Positions 27,801-34,900 of a stretch of 52,978 nt of DNA are shown here, in pieces. The stretch is from Thermoguttaceae bacterium (lineage in GTDB: Bacteria; Planctomycetota; Planctomycetia; Pirellulales; Thermoguttaceae). The position numbers and the translations under genes were made by a program. The notes beneath the pieces were generated by a model. It was given only the letters and a program-made list of their open reading frames with translations. It had not been told where the DNA came from and did no database searches. The stretch is taken from assembly GCA_017447745.1 (NCBI GenBank), contig JAFSMW010000071.1:1-52978 (forward strand), given 5' to 3'. The stretch's first letter is position 1. Every line of letters begins with the position of its first letter.

Positions 27801-29729
27801 ATTCCACAATCGCTTTCCCAGTATGGGGAAACGATGCGAATGATTTTCCTGGCGGACGAAAACGATCAAAACGCACAGCGCATGGATAGATCTTTGGGAA
27901 CGATAACGCATCTGCTTGACCTGTATTCGTCAACCCTCGATAAAGCGATTGGAGCGGTTGAAAAGAACTCGCAGCTTGCCGATCAACTGCAAAAGACAAA
28001 ATCGGATCTGGGGCTGATTCGTTACCATCTCTACGACGAAGGCGGGCTGCCGGGTCTGGTTCCGTCGCTCAATCCGGATACAATCGATTTATGGCGAACG
28101 CCGGAAGATCGTCTCCCTGCCTGGCTGCCGATTACCGTTTTGTTATACGGGGACAAATCCATTCTTAGCGGGTACCCGGAATCGAAAATCGACTCGTTCC
28201 GCAAGGCGTGGGACAAAGCCGTCAAGGCGACGTCGTCCAATAACCCCAAAGACCAAGCCGCCGCGTTTGCAGAACTCCGCACCGCTTTGAAAGACCTCGG
28301 ACGTTACGCCGACGCCAAACGGGACGCCTTGCTTCCGGAAGGCCGTCTGGATAAACAGGCGCTTGAGGCGTCACGCTATCCGTCAACTCCAAAAGCGGAT
28401 AAATTGCTTCAGTGGGAACAGACGTACTATAAAACCAAGCCGTTTGACTGGTCGCTTGTTTTCTCGACCTTGGCGACGGTCGCCTGTCTGGCGCTGGCGT
28501 TCTTCCCGAAACGTAACAAATTCGCCTTTGCCGTTCCTGTTGTATTACTGGCAATAGCAGTTATTTTTTCCGGTTTCGGACTGGGCTTGCGCGGGTACAT
28601 CATGAGCCGGTCGCCGATTGCAAACATGTTTGAAACGATTATGTTCGTTTCGTTCATGGCTGGCGCTTTGGGACTGATTCTTCCCCTTGCTCTGGCGTAT
28701 CCAGAGAGAATGCGTCAGGCGTGGAACGACTCGCGATTGCAATTCCGCTGCCCGCTGAAACGGTATTGGCTGTTACAGATTATCCGCTGGATTCTCGCCG
28801 CGATTCTGTTTTATATGATGGTCTTCGTTTCTTACGGGGCGGGACAAGGATATGCCGCCGTCAGTCTTCTGCCGCGTCTGGCTTACGGAGCGGCGCTGCC
28901 GTGCGTTTCCGACCTGCTCGTCTGGCTGTCTTCGCTGGCGCTGCTGGGAATCGTCGTTGTTTACGTTCCGCGAACAATCATCTTCCCCTTTATGATGTCG
29001 CGAAAGTGTAACGCTGAATCCAACGCTAACAAAAAGCCGCAGATTTCGATTGTCCCGCTGCTTTGCGCGTCCACGCTGACGACGCTTTTAACGGCGGCGG
29101 CTTTGCACGCACCCATGTTCAACGACAGTTTGAAGAACCTCATGCCGATTCTTCGCGACAACTTCTGGCTTGGCGTCCACGTTATTAGCATCGTTGGCGG
29201 GTACGGAACCGCCATGCTCGCTTGGGCGCTGGGCGCGGCGTCGCTCTTTGCGTTTACCGTTGGGAAGTACACAACAGACGAATCCGGCGCAGTCGTCCCG
29301 CCGGCGATTACGTCTACGCTTTCCCGGCTGATGTACCTGTGCATTCCCGCCACGATTTGGCTTTTGGCAATCGGGATTATTCTCGGCGGTCTTTGGGCGG
29401 ACGTCTCCTGGGGACGCTTCTGGTCGTGGGACAGAAAAGAAGTTTGGGCGTTGATTTCGATGTTCGTCTACCTGATTTTCGTTCACGCCCGGCATTGGGG
29501 CTGGTTCAAACGCAACCGCGACATGACCATGGCGCTGACGTCCGTTTTCGGCGCGCTGGCGATTCTCATGGCGTGGTACGGCGTCAACTACCTGCTCGGC
29601 AGCGCAATGCACGGATACGCGTCCGGCTCCGGCGGACTCGTTCCCGCTCTCGCCTTTACCGGCGCCAACGTCGTCCTGACCGTCATGGCGCTGATACGGT
29701 ATGGGCTGGTTGGGAAAACAGAGCGTTAA
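24888..29729 (+). CDS. ResB-CcsA fusion, System II cytochrome c biogenesis protein
   Basis: A 1613-residue membrane protein. The N-terminal ResB-like part has transmembrane segments near 27-46 (MPFGLAILILLTAAMAWATR), 60-85 and 95-120, then a large periplasmic region of about 560 residues and a segment near 685-705. A second periplasmic region (about 740-1180, beginning LPVLDSGRVEPLSTAA) is followed by a CcsA-type module with about eight helices. The heme-handling loop is represented by WADVSWGRFWSWDRKEVWAL, close to the CcsA WWD signature, with histidines in LHAPMF, WLGVHVISI and HARHWGW. The product would move heme across the membrane and attach it to apocytochrome c. The start at 24888 is chosen because the upstream frame encodes repeat sequence. 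The periplasmic insert is far longer than in epsilonproteobacterial CcsBA. Confidence 0.88.
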   Translation: MSQQENNTVEEKSSLFVSIIWNPITRILGSMPFGLAILILLTAAMAWATRIDALYGSQCSTWGFYRSGWFIVLLAALAVSAFCAALNPKRWTKRKIGFLIIHTGVLVLLAGCAISLIWGWEADLTVYEGCQRSKAVSSEHVLNIRIFSEDPADVFQKSNDAFENNGKAPVIDEPKVVRRFEPGPFSWSEYKKLSWFPWGLVKPDPGKIIYSERVNDHFFTIRMMDFRKPCRELTVDQTLTLAVRPALESETEENVSDSGEWTEINLQAARSIQDGLIGRSRLTGKQQVSYRRLTSDAQKRSFLNVPSKAVTEDTFTFVHNGKTYQYTLSDFLPKGKTIQDLRNGDDAPLPKVPLGDDVALTMINMEEAMGAAVFDVWKKDASGQFETVGSMTILNLLSEFNRNDPTNDVYGEYFRPESPEEKPSESGSPNPMASMRAKLLGPRLELAMDSSGTMYYRTIDGERIQAGEFSYLAPKLVFMGKPYAAVVQPRMDAPGVRYQETPLEEQKPSENDAAAVLLSVDFDGQCSQRWITLGVNNPMNPPEWYRESDYWTIPIKTGNDLTLWMTLTIPRKTVDLGFDLQLERFNRRLDPGTSMPSHYSSDVTAQYPKNSKGEAKKFEHVNIQLNQPVNFVNPNNGQSYRLYQSSFNGPIDKSGQLAKWIVKNQTVKTNASAPLYSSTFTVNYDPGRGLLYLGCLMICAGIGALYYLREPKMEKKSDVPAASQTSGANVTMAGILLAVALSTLMSSNALADDYSSLSTLPVLDSGRVEPLSTAAIEAVKNICGTDSPSFSLDGAQLTGELSSDSADRITRYFINGGKTKKFSALELYMHWQLEPEVWEHIPFIECKNPDLRRLLGVPLLDKNGKALNYVSPRQASKSTILPDYRYNLELQIQTEQRAGIQHQQSKLEKSIIKLFDAMELYRKITLYPPASQNPRMACAPVAARLLQDQLASWGTQLQSALSTSTDDAVKQIPQSLSQYGETMRMIFLADENDQNAQRMDRSLGTITHLLDLYSSTLDKAIGAVEKNSQLADQLQKTKSDLGLIRYHLYDEGGLPGLVPSLNPDTIDLWRTPEDRLPAWLPITVLLYGDKSILSGYPESKIDSFRKAWDKAVKATSSNNPKDQAAAFAELRTALKDLGRYADAKRDALLPEGRLDKQALEASRYPSTPKADKLLQWEQTYYKTKPFDWSLVFSTLATVACLALAFFPKRNKFAFAVPVVLLAIAVIFSGFGLGLRGYIMSRSPIANMFETIMFVSFMAGALGLILPLALAYPERMRQAWNDSRLQFRCPLKRYWLLQIIRWILAAILFYMMVFVSYGAGQGYAAVSLLPRLAYGAALPCVSDLLVWLSSLALLGIVVVYVPRTIIFPFMMSRKCNAESNANKKPQISIVPLLCASTLTTLLTAAALHAPMFNDSLKNLMPILRDNFWLGVHVISIVGGYGTAMLAWALGAASLFAFTVGKYTTDESGAVVPPAITSTLSRLMYLCIPATIWLLAIGIILGGLWADVSWGRFWSWDRKEVWALISMFVYLIFVHARHWGWFKRNRDMTMALTSVFGALAILMAWYGVNYLLGSAMHGYASGSGGLVPALAFTGANVVLTVMALIRYGLVGKTER

Positions 29730-29730
29730 A

Positions 29731-29815
29731 GAGTTAGGAGTGAGGGGTTAGGAGTGAGGAGTTGGTATAACGCTTTGCGTAACTCCTCCCTCCTCACTCC
29801 TCATTCCTAACTACT
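29731..29815. repeat. Heptamer inverted-tandem element, GTTAGGA type
   Basis: The left arm (29731-29765) is GTTAGGA, GTGAGGG, GTTAGGA, GTGAGGA. The core is AACGCTTTGCGT, and the right arm (29780-29815) is the inverted heptamers CTCCCTC, CTCACTC, CTCATTC, CTAAC. It could fold into a strong hairpin ending both flanking convergent genes. It starts right after the ccsBA stop and contains the last codons of the minus-strand membrane gene. Confidence 0.88.
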
Positions 29816-30078
29816 CTATCCTTGGAGTTCTTCCAGTCATAGTAGTAGCATAGAAACATATCGGTTGCGACCATAGAGGCGTCGATAATGTACAACGCTA
29901 CAACCCAGTCCCAGGAATAGAGATATTTATGGAGAATCCCGGCGATATAGCCAATCACGACAAGCCACAGAAAGAAATAGCTTTTCGTGCCGGAGGTTTT
30001 GAATCTGTACGTTTTGGCGATCGAGAAGGGCCACGACGCACCAAAACAGATCAGCATGATGATTTCAAATACGCTCAT
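29794..30078 (-). CDS. Small three-helix membrane protein (PQ-loop-like)
   Basis: A 94-residue membrane protein with three hydrophobic helices (FEIIMLICFGASWPFSI; SYFFLWLVVIGYIAGILH; WVVALYIIDASMVATDMFLCY). The GASWPFSIAKTYRFKTSGTKS motif and overall layout recall small PQ-loop/SemiSWEET-like proteins of unknown function found in many bacteria. It starts 12 bases after the pyrB stop on the same strand, so it is probably cotranscribed. Its C-terminal codons (V-V-R-N-E-E and the stop) are made from the right arm of the adjacent repeat element, so the natural end may have been replaced. Confidence 0.72.
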   Translation of the reverse strand: MSVFEIIMLICFGASWPFSIAKTYRFKTSGTKSYFFLWLVVIGYIAGILHKYLYSWDWVVALYIIDASMVATDMFLCYYYDWKNSKDRVVRNEE

Positions 30079-30090
30079 TTGATTACCGGA

Positions 30091-31053
30091 CTATTCGCAG
30101 TCGCGCCGTAAATCCGTCAGCCAGAGAGCAGCCATACGAACCGCCAAGCCGTTGGTAACCTGGTCGATAATGGCGGACTGCGGACCGTCGGCAACTTCTG
30201 CCGTAACTTCTACGCCGCGATTAATCGGACCGGGAGCGATAATCAAAACGTCTTTTTTCGCCTTTGCCAATCGGCGAGCGTTCATAGTATAGAGCAACTC
30301 GTACTCTCGAACGGACGGGAACGGTCTGGACTGCTGACGTTCAAACTGAATTCTCAGCAGGTTGAGCACGTCAACGTAGGGCAGAATTTCGTCCAGAGAG
30401 TAGCTGTATTCAACGCCGATTTTAGACCATTCCGTCGAAACCAGAGTTGACGGACCACAGAGAATAACTTTCGCGCCGAGCTTTTTCAGCCCCCAGATGT
30501 TGGAACGGGCGACGCGGCTGTGAGCGATGTCGCCAACCAGCGCGACCGTCTTGCCTTCCAGACTTCCCAAACGCTGACGAATTGTCAGGATGTCCAGCAG
30601 AGCCTGAGTCGGGTGCGCGTGCGCGCCGTCGCCGGCGTTAAGGACGCAGCCGCTGGCGTTTTCGCTGATAAGCTTGGGCGCGCCGGGCATACTGTGTCGA
30701 ACAACAAACGAGTCGACGCCCATCGCCTCAATGTTGCGAGCGGTGTCAACGACAGTTTCCCCTTTCGACATCGAACTGGTTCCCGCTGCAAACGCCAGCA
30801 CAGACGCCCCGAGCCGCTGAGCGGCAAGCGTAAAGCTGCTTCGCGTTCGGGTGGAGTTCTCGAAAAACAGCGTGCAGACCGTTTTGCCGGAAAGAAGGTT
30901 GAGCTTGTTTTTAGCGGACTTGCAGATCGTTCGGAACCGATCGGCGACGTCCAATAAAAGAGTGATGTCCTCGGCGGAAAGGGATTCCAGACCGAGCAAA
31001 TGTTTGTGCCGCCAGCTGTCGACGCACGGCAATGTGGAAATAAAGTCGTCCAT
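30091..31053 (-). CDS. pyrB: Aspartate carbamoyltransferase catalytic subunit
   Basis: A 320-residue enzyme that condenses carbamoyl phosphate and aspartate in pyrimidine synthesis. The carbamoyl-phosphate loop is FFENSTRTRSSF (about 62-73). Further motifs are SKGETVVDTARNIEAMG, VVRHSMPG, the HPTQALLDILTI segment, VALVGDIAHSRVARSN and, near the end, ISPGPINRG-like IIAPGPINRGVEV. Length is normal. The promoter is clear (31099-31126). No regulatory-chain pyrI or dihydroorotase gene lies alongside; the downstream partner is the small membrane protein. Confidence 0.96.
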   Translation of the reverse strand: MDDFISTLPCVDSWRHKHLLGLESLSAEDITLLLDVADRFRTICKSAKNKLNLLSGKTVCTLFFENSTRTRSSFTLAAQRLGASVLAFAAGTSSMSKGETVVDTARNIEAMGVDSFVVRHSMPGAPKLISENASGCVLNAGDGAHAHPTQALLDILTIRQRLGSLEGKTVALVGDIAHSRVARSNIWGLKKLGAKVILCGPSTLVSTEWSKIGVEYSYSLDEILPYVDVLNLLRIQFERQQSRPFPSVREYELLYTMNARRLAKAKKDVLIIAPGPINRGVEVTAEVADGPQSAIIDQVTNGLAVRMAALWLTDLRRDCE

Positions 31054-31098
31054 GAGCGAACTCTCAAAAGAAGAATGGTATTTGGATAACTTCTACAG

Positions 31099-31126
31099 AT
31101 TATAACCGGAATTAAAATACTGACAA
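31099..31126 (-). promoter_or_regulatory. pyrB promoter
   Basis: On the minus strand, TTGTCA (31121-31126) and TATAAT (31099-31104) are separated by 16 bases. The -10 box lies about 45 bases before the pyrB start codon. Confidence 0.68.
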
Positions 31127-31135
31127 GGGAGGAGG

Positions 31136-31207
31136 AAGGCAATAGGCAGTAGGCAATAGGCAGTAGTTTGAAAGTTCCTACTGCCTACTGCCTCTTGCCT
31201 ACAGCCT
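31136..31207. repeat. Heptamer inverted-tandem element, GGCAGTA type
   Basis: The left arm has AGGCAAT/AGGCAGT units (31137-31166). A short centre TTTGAAAGTT is followed by the right arm CCTACTG, CCTACTG, CCTCTTG, CCTACAG and then TTTTTT. On the plus strand it would fold like a terminator. It lies between the pyrB promoter and the divergent rplM promoter and may insulate the two. Confidence 0.88.
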
Positions 31208-31223
31208 TTTTTCCCCCTCCCCC

Positions 31224-31251
31224 TTGCAAAAATAGAGAATCGTTGTATAAT
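31224..31251 (+). promoter_or_regulatory. rplM-rpsI promoter
   Basis: TTGCAA (31224-31229) and TATAAT (31246-31251) have a 16-base spacer. It predicts a transcript start near 31258 and a leader of about 205 bases before rplM. Confidence 0.7.
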
Positions 31252-31257
31252 CTGCCC

Positions 31258-31464
31258 TAATGTTTTATATGGCGGAGTCCCGGTTCTGCCCGTTCAGCCT
31301 CTGAAATGCATATATTTCAGATTGTGAGAGCCGCCGCGGTATAAAGCGCCAGGTTGTTAGAAGTCCAGGGGAAAGACGACTTTCAGCCGGCGTCTGAGGA
31401 ATCGTTTCCAGACGTTTGTTTCATAATTATATTACATTTTAACAATTATTCAAGGTACAGTTCA
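31258..31464 (+). promoter_or_regulatory. Long structured leader of rplM-rpsI, possible ribosomal-protein leader
   Basis: About 205 untranslated bases precede the rplM start. They contain a hairpin from CTGAAAT and ATTTCAG around 31300-31321 and GC-rich segments (GGCGGAGTCCCGG, GAGAGCCGCCGCGG) able to pair around it. Such leaders often mediate autoregulation by L13 or S9 in other phyla. The open frame through part of it (from 31354) does not resemble any protein. The fold and role are inferred by eye. Confidence 0.4.
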
Positions 31465-31914
31465 ATGAACGCATCAATGAATAAAACTTATTGGGCGAAA
31501 CCTCTTGAGGTTGAGCATAAATGGGTCGTAACCGACGCGACTGACAAAGTCGTTGGTCGTTTGGCTCGCGATATTGCTGTCCGGCTGATGGGCAAGCACA
31601 AACCCACCTTCACTCCGGGCGTCGACACTGGCGAATACGTTGTTGTCGTCAATGTTGAAAAGGTCAAGTTCTCCGGCAAAAAATGGGAACAGAAACGCTA
31701 CACATGGTACACGGGCTATCCGCGCCTCCGCAGCGTTAACGCCGCCACTCGTCTGGAGCAGCACCCCACGCAAATTCTTTATGACGCTGTTCGACGCATG
31801 CTTCCGAAAAACAAGCTCGGTCGCAAAATGCTCGAAAAGCTGAAGTTATACGTTGGTCCGGAACACCCGCATCAGGCGCAGAATCCGGAATTGGTCAATC
31901 TGGGAGCCAAATAA
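31465..31914 (+). CDS. rplM: 50S ribosomal protein L13
   Basis: A 149-residue L13. Signatures are WVVTDATDKVVGRLARDIAVRL, MGKHKPTFTPGVDTGEYVVV, KKWEQKRYTWYTGYPRLRS and AVRRMLPKNKLGRKML, with the final YVGPEHPHQAQNPE. The start at 31465 has AAGG about 10 bases upstream; the second Met (31477) would give a more family-typical N-terminus and cannot be excluded. It is followed by rpsI after 45 bases, the universal pairing. Confidence 0.97.
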   Translation: MNASMNKTYWAKPLEVEHKWVVTDATDKVVGRLARDIAVRLMGKHKPTFTPGVDTGEYVVVVNVEKVKFSGKKWEQKRYTWYTGYPRLRSVNAATRLEQHPTQILYDAVRRMLPKNKLGRKMLEKLKLYVGPEHPHQAQNPELVNLGAK

Positions 31915-31959
31915 CGCTCTGTTACTTTACATACAAAATTTAAGAAAGGTTAAATAATT

Positions 31960-32379
31960 ATGGCTGATAGAGTAGTTATCGAAGGCAACGGACTCAACGA
32001 CGCTCTGGGAACCGGACGCCGCAAGTCCTCCATCGCCCGCGCCCGCGTTCGCGCCGGTAAAGGTCAGATCTCCATCAACAACCGATCGCTCAACGACTTC
32101 TTCAAAATTGAACAGCACGTCAACGCCGTTATGGCTCCCCTGCTGGCAACCGAAAAAGCCGAATCCGTTGACGTCATCATTCGCGTCGAAGGCGGCGGAA
32201 TCACCGGTCAGGCAGACGCCTGCAAGTTGGCTATCGCCCGCGCCCTGAAAGCGTTTGATCCGGAAACCGAACAGGTTCTCCGCGAAAAGAGCCTTCTCAC
32301 CCGAGACGGTCGAGAAAAGGAAAGAAAGAAGTACGGTCTGCGAAAAGCCCGTCGTGCGACTCAGTTCTCCAAGCGTTAA
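31960..32379 (+). CDS. rpsI: 30S ribosomal protein S9
   Basis: A 139-residue S9. Signatures are ALGTGRRKSSIARARVRAGKG near the N-terminus, VEGGGITGQADACKLAIARAL and the conserved basic tail KYGLRKARRATQFSKR, whose last Lys-Arg reaches the ribosomal P-site. The Shine-Dalgarno AGAAAGG is upstream. It is cotranscribed with rplM and ended by the strong terminator at 32415. Confidence 0.97.
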   Translation: MADRVVIEGNGLNDALGTGRRKSSIARARVRAGKGQISINNRSLNDFFKIEQHVNAVMAPLLATEKAESVDVIIRVEGGGITGQADACKLAIARALKAFDPETEQVLREKSLLTRDGREKERKKYGLRKARRATQFSKR

Positions 32380-32414
32380 TTTTACGCTCGTCGAGACTGC
32401 GATCTGACGTCATA

Positions 32415-32482
32415 AAACGGGAAGTGAGAAGCGAGAATACTTATAACAAGTTGCCTCTCGCTTTTCACTTTCCGTTTTTTTT
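32415..32482 (+). terminator. Terminator of rplM-rpsI
   Basis: AAACGG-GAAGTGAGAAGCGAGA (32415-32436) pairs along nearly its whole length with the complementary strand ending TTTCCGTTT, using a few G-U pairs. An 18-base loop separates the arms and eight T residues follow. Confidence 0.88.
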
Positions 32483-32515
32483 GTTATCCATTTACTCTTT
32501 TTGACTTTTACGAAC

Positions 32516-33694
32516 ATGAACACAATTGAACGCTTTGATCGTTACGTCATTCCAAACTACACGCGATACCCGGTAACGCTGGTTCGCGGCGAAGGCTCCT
32601 ACATTTGGTCGGACGAAGGCAAGCGTTATATAGACTTCTTCCCCGGCTGGGGCTGCGACATGCTCGGGCACTGCCCGCCGAAAGTCGTCAAGGCGATTCA
32701 GGATCAGCTGGAAAAGCTCGTACACGTTCCCAACTCCTGGTACATGGAACAGCAGGGAATCTGGGCGGAAATGCTGTCCGAACGCTCGTTTGGCGGCAAA
32801 GCCTTCTTCTGCAATTCCGGCGCGGAAGCGAACGAAGCGGCGATAAAGTTTATTCGTCTTCACCAGGTTCCCAAAGGACGCTATAAAATCATCACGTTTG
32901 AAGGTTCGTTCCACGGCAGAACGCTGGCAACGACGACCGCGACGGCTCAGGCGAAATATCAAGCCGGGCTGGGTCCGCTGGTTCCCGGGTTCATGTACGC
33001 CAAGTTCGGCGACCTCGATTCCGTTCGAGAACTGGTTGACGAAGAAACCGCCGCGATTTTCATCGAGCCGATTCAGGGCGAAGGCGGGATCCGCATTCCT
33101 CCAGAGGGATTCCTTCAGGGACTGCGTCAGATTTGCGACGAAAACGACCTGCTGCTCCACTTCGACGAAGTTCAAACCGGCTGCGGCCGAACGGGCTACT
33201 GGTTCGCGTACCAGAAGTTCGGCGTAACACCCGATTCCATATCCTTGGCAAAGGCGATTTCCGGCGGAGCCGCCGCTGGCGCGTTCCTGGCGCGCGCTGA
33301 CATCGCCCACGACCTCAAACGCGGAATGCACGCTTCCACCTTTGGCGGAAACCCCATCGCCGCGGCTGGCGGTATCGCCACCATCCAGATGATCGAAGAA
33401 GAACATCTGCTCGAAAACGCCAAAAAGATCGAGAATTACTTCCGTCAGAGAGCGGAGCAGATGCAGCAGAAGTGCAGTCTGATTAAGGACATACGCTGCG
33501 CCGGAACCATGATCGGCATCGAACTCAACGTCGAAGGCGCGTTCGCCGTCAAAGAGTGTATGGAACGCGGGCTGCTAATCAACTGCACGCACAACGTCGT
33601 CATTCGTATGCTCCCGGCAATCAACCTGACCATGGATCAGGCGAAAGAAGGACTCGACATTCTCGAAGACGTCATTGTCAACCATCAGGCGTAA
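32516..33694 (+). CDS. argD: Class III PLP aminotransferase, probable acetylornithine aminotransferase
   Basis: A 392-residue fold-type I PLP enzyme. Motifs are GSYIWSDEGKRYIDFFPGWG, the cofactor-phosphate loop FFCNSGAEANEAAIK, ITFEGSFHGRTLAT, IEPIQGEGGI, LLHFDEVQTGCGRTG (the Asp that holds the pyridine N) and ISLAKAISGG with the Schiff-base Lys. The length and the GCGRTG motif favour acetylornithine aminotransferase in arginine synthesis, although ornithine or succinylornithine aminotransferase is possible. The ATG at 32516 is preferred to a TTG at 32501. It is preceded by the rpsI terminator and followed by its own, so it is monocistronic. Confidence 0.88.
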   Translation: MNTIERFDRYVIPNYTRYPVTLVRGEGSYIWSDEGKRYIDFFPGWGCDMLGHCPPKVVKAIQDQLEKLVHVPNSWYMEQQGIWAEMLSERSFGGKAFFCNSGAEANEAAIKFIRLHQVPKGRYKIITFEGSFHGRTLATTTATAQAKYQAGLGPLVPGFMYAKFGDLDSVRELVDEETAAIFIEPIQGEGGIRIPPEGFLQGLRQICDENDLLLHFDEVQTGCGRTGYWFAYQKFGVTPDSISLAKAISGGAAAGAFLARADIAHDLKRGMHASTFGGNPIAAAGGIATIQMIEEEHLLENAKKIENYFRQRAEQMQQKCSLIKDIRCAGTMIGIELNVEGAFAVKECMERGLLINCTHNVVIRMLPAINLTMDQAKEGLDILEDVIVNHQA

Positions 33695-33702
33695 ATGGGA
33701 TT

Positions 33703-33793
33703 GCAGTCAGAACCCGCTCTGACTGCACGCCGCTTCTATAAACAAAACAACGCTTTGCGAAGAATGATCTGTTTCTTCGTAAAGCGTTTTTTT
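33703..33793. terminator. Tandem hairpins, second a bidirectional terminator
   Basis: First hairpin: GCAGTCAGA (33703-33711) with TCTGACTGC (33718-33726). Second: AACGCTTTGCGAAGAA (33749-33764) with TTCTTCGTAAAGCGTT (33773-33788), followed by T-rich sequence. It serves argD on the plus strand and can serve the convergent lexA-like gene on the minus strand. The second arm begins with the ACGCTTTGCG word also seen in repeat cores. Confidence 0.82.
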
Positions 33794-33814
33794 ATGTGCT
33801 ATTATTGGCTAAAA

Positions 33815-34402
33815 TCAGAAGGATCTTAATACGCCGACAACGACGCCGACAACTGCCGAGCATTGGGTTGAATCTGCGATATCTCCTTGACCGATTTTTT
33901 TGAACGCGTCCGCTCCCCATTTGAGCAAAGAGAGTTTGCCGGTTTTAATGGTTGCCAAAACGGTTTGATCATTGACGGCAGGAACGCCCGTTCGAACGAC
34001 AAGGATGTCGCCAGGAACGATTTTAGCGTCGCTGAGAGAATTGTCTGTTACAGTTACAAATTCGTTAGTTCTGTAAACGGGAATAACCTGTTCTAATGTT
34101 GCCGGAACAGGGGCGCTTGCTGGAACAAACTGATTATTGGAAATGGTCGCCCCGGTTACGAGAGAATTGACTTCTTTCTGATTGACAAGTTGAATCGAAC
34201 GGGATAAATGCGGTTGACGAACAATCAAGCCTTTTTTGATTAAAGCGCGAAGATGCCCAATAACGCCATTGGGAGAATTAATGGCAACCGCATCTCCAAT
34301 CTCACGCACTGTCGGAGCAAACCCTCTGGTTTTGATTGTCCGTCTGATAAACTCATAAACTTCTCGCTGACGATTGGTCAGGGACTTGCTTTTTTTGGGC
34401 AT
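33815..34402 (-). CDS. LexA-like repressor without an evident self-cleavage site
   Basis: A 195-residue protein. The N-terminal winged helix is clearly LexA (LTNRQREVYEFIRRTIKTRG, then FAPTVREIGDAVAINSPNGV, LRALIKKGLIVRQPHLSRSI). The C-terminal half has the S24 peptidase outline: VTVTDNSLSDAKIVPGDILVV with Ser122 at the usual nucleophile position, and LATIKTGKLSLLKW with a lysine (161) that seems one place off. The Ala-Gly bond that LexA cuts is absent from the linker (residues 75-115), which has no A-G dipeptide. It therefore could be a non-cleavable LexA relative or a divergent SOS repressor. It is convergent with argD. An operator-like palindrome lies upstream. Confidence 0.82.
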   Translation of the reverse strand: MPKKSKSLTNRQREVYEFIRRTIKTRGFAPTVREIGDAVAINSPNGVIGHLRALIKKGLIVRQPHLSRSIQLVNQKEVNSLVTGATISNNQFVPASAPVPATLEQVIPVYRTNEFVTVTDNSLSDAKIVPGDILVVRTGVPAVNDQTVLATIKTGKLSLLKWGADAFKKIGQGDIADSTQCSAVVGVVVGVLRSF

Positions 34403-34447
34403 AATCTTCTCTAGTGTTAAAAGCGTTTTAAAAACACGTATTTTTTA

Positions 34448-34466
34448 ACGTATACTTTATATACGT
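34448..34466. promoter_or_regulatory. Candidate operator of the LexA-like gene
   Basis: A perfect inverted repeat, ACGTATA (34448-34454) and TATACGT (34460-34466), with a 5-base spacer, 46 bases upstream of the start codon and inside the probable promoter. A further half site, ACGTAT, lies at 34435-34440. Autoregulation is inferred from position and symmetry. Confidence 0.5.
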
Positions 34467-34900
34467 ATAAAAAACCAATCTATTGCAACAATTTTATTAT
34501 TTATTCGGAATCAGTATTATTGCAGATTAATCCTTTTGATAAAATTTGCTTAAAATTATCATTTTCACACTATTTTTTACTTCAGATAATTTTATATCGA
34601 TATATTTTTACACTTAATACGATTCTTCAACAGATAGACTATTTTTGTAACGCACTATATTACAATAGTTTATATATTTTTCTAAACGTCAGCGAAAATT
34701 TTTAAGCGTTAAAGCAATCAATTCGATTATTTGAAAAAAATGATAGATTTTTTCCAGAATACAATGCTTGTAAACTCTATTCCGATGGAAAAATGGTTGT
34801 ACCTTCAAACGATTTCTTGTAAATATGGGAAAAGCAGGAGAAGAAAACGACAAACTAATAGTTTCAGCGGCGGTTCCTTTGAGAATAATTTGAGTTCTCG
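34467..34900. other. Very AT-rich gap without a recognisable gene
   Basis: About 430 bases between the LexA-like gene and the 3' end of lptE. Only short open frames of unlikely composition (rich in Phe, Ile, Tyr, Asn) are present. No tRNA, strong terminator or repeat element is seen. Unlike most gaps in this window, it lacks heptamer arrays. Confidence 0.5.
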
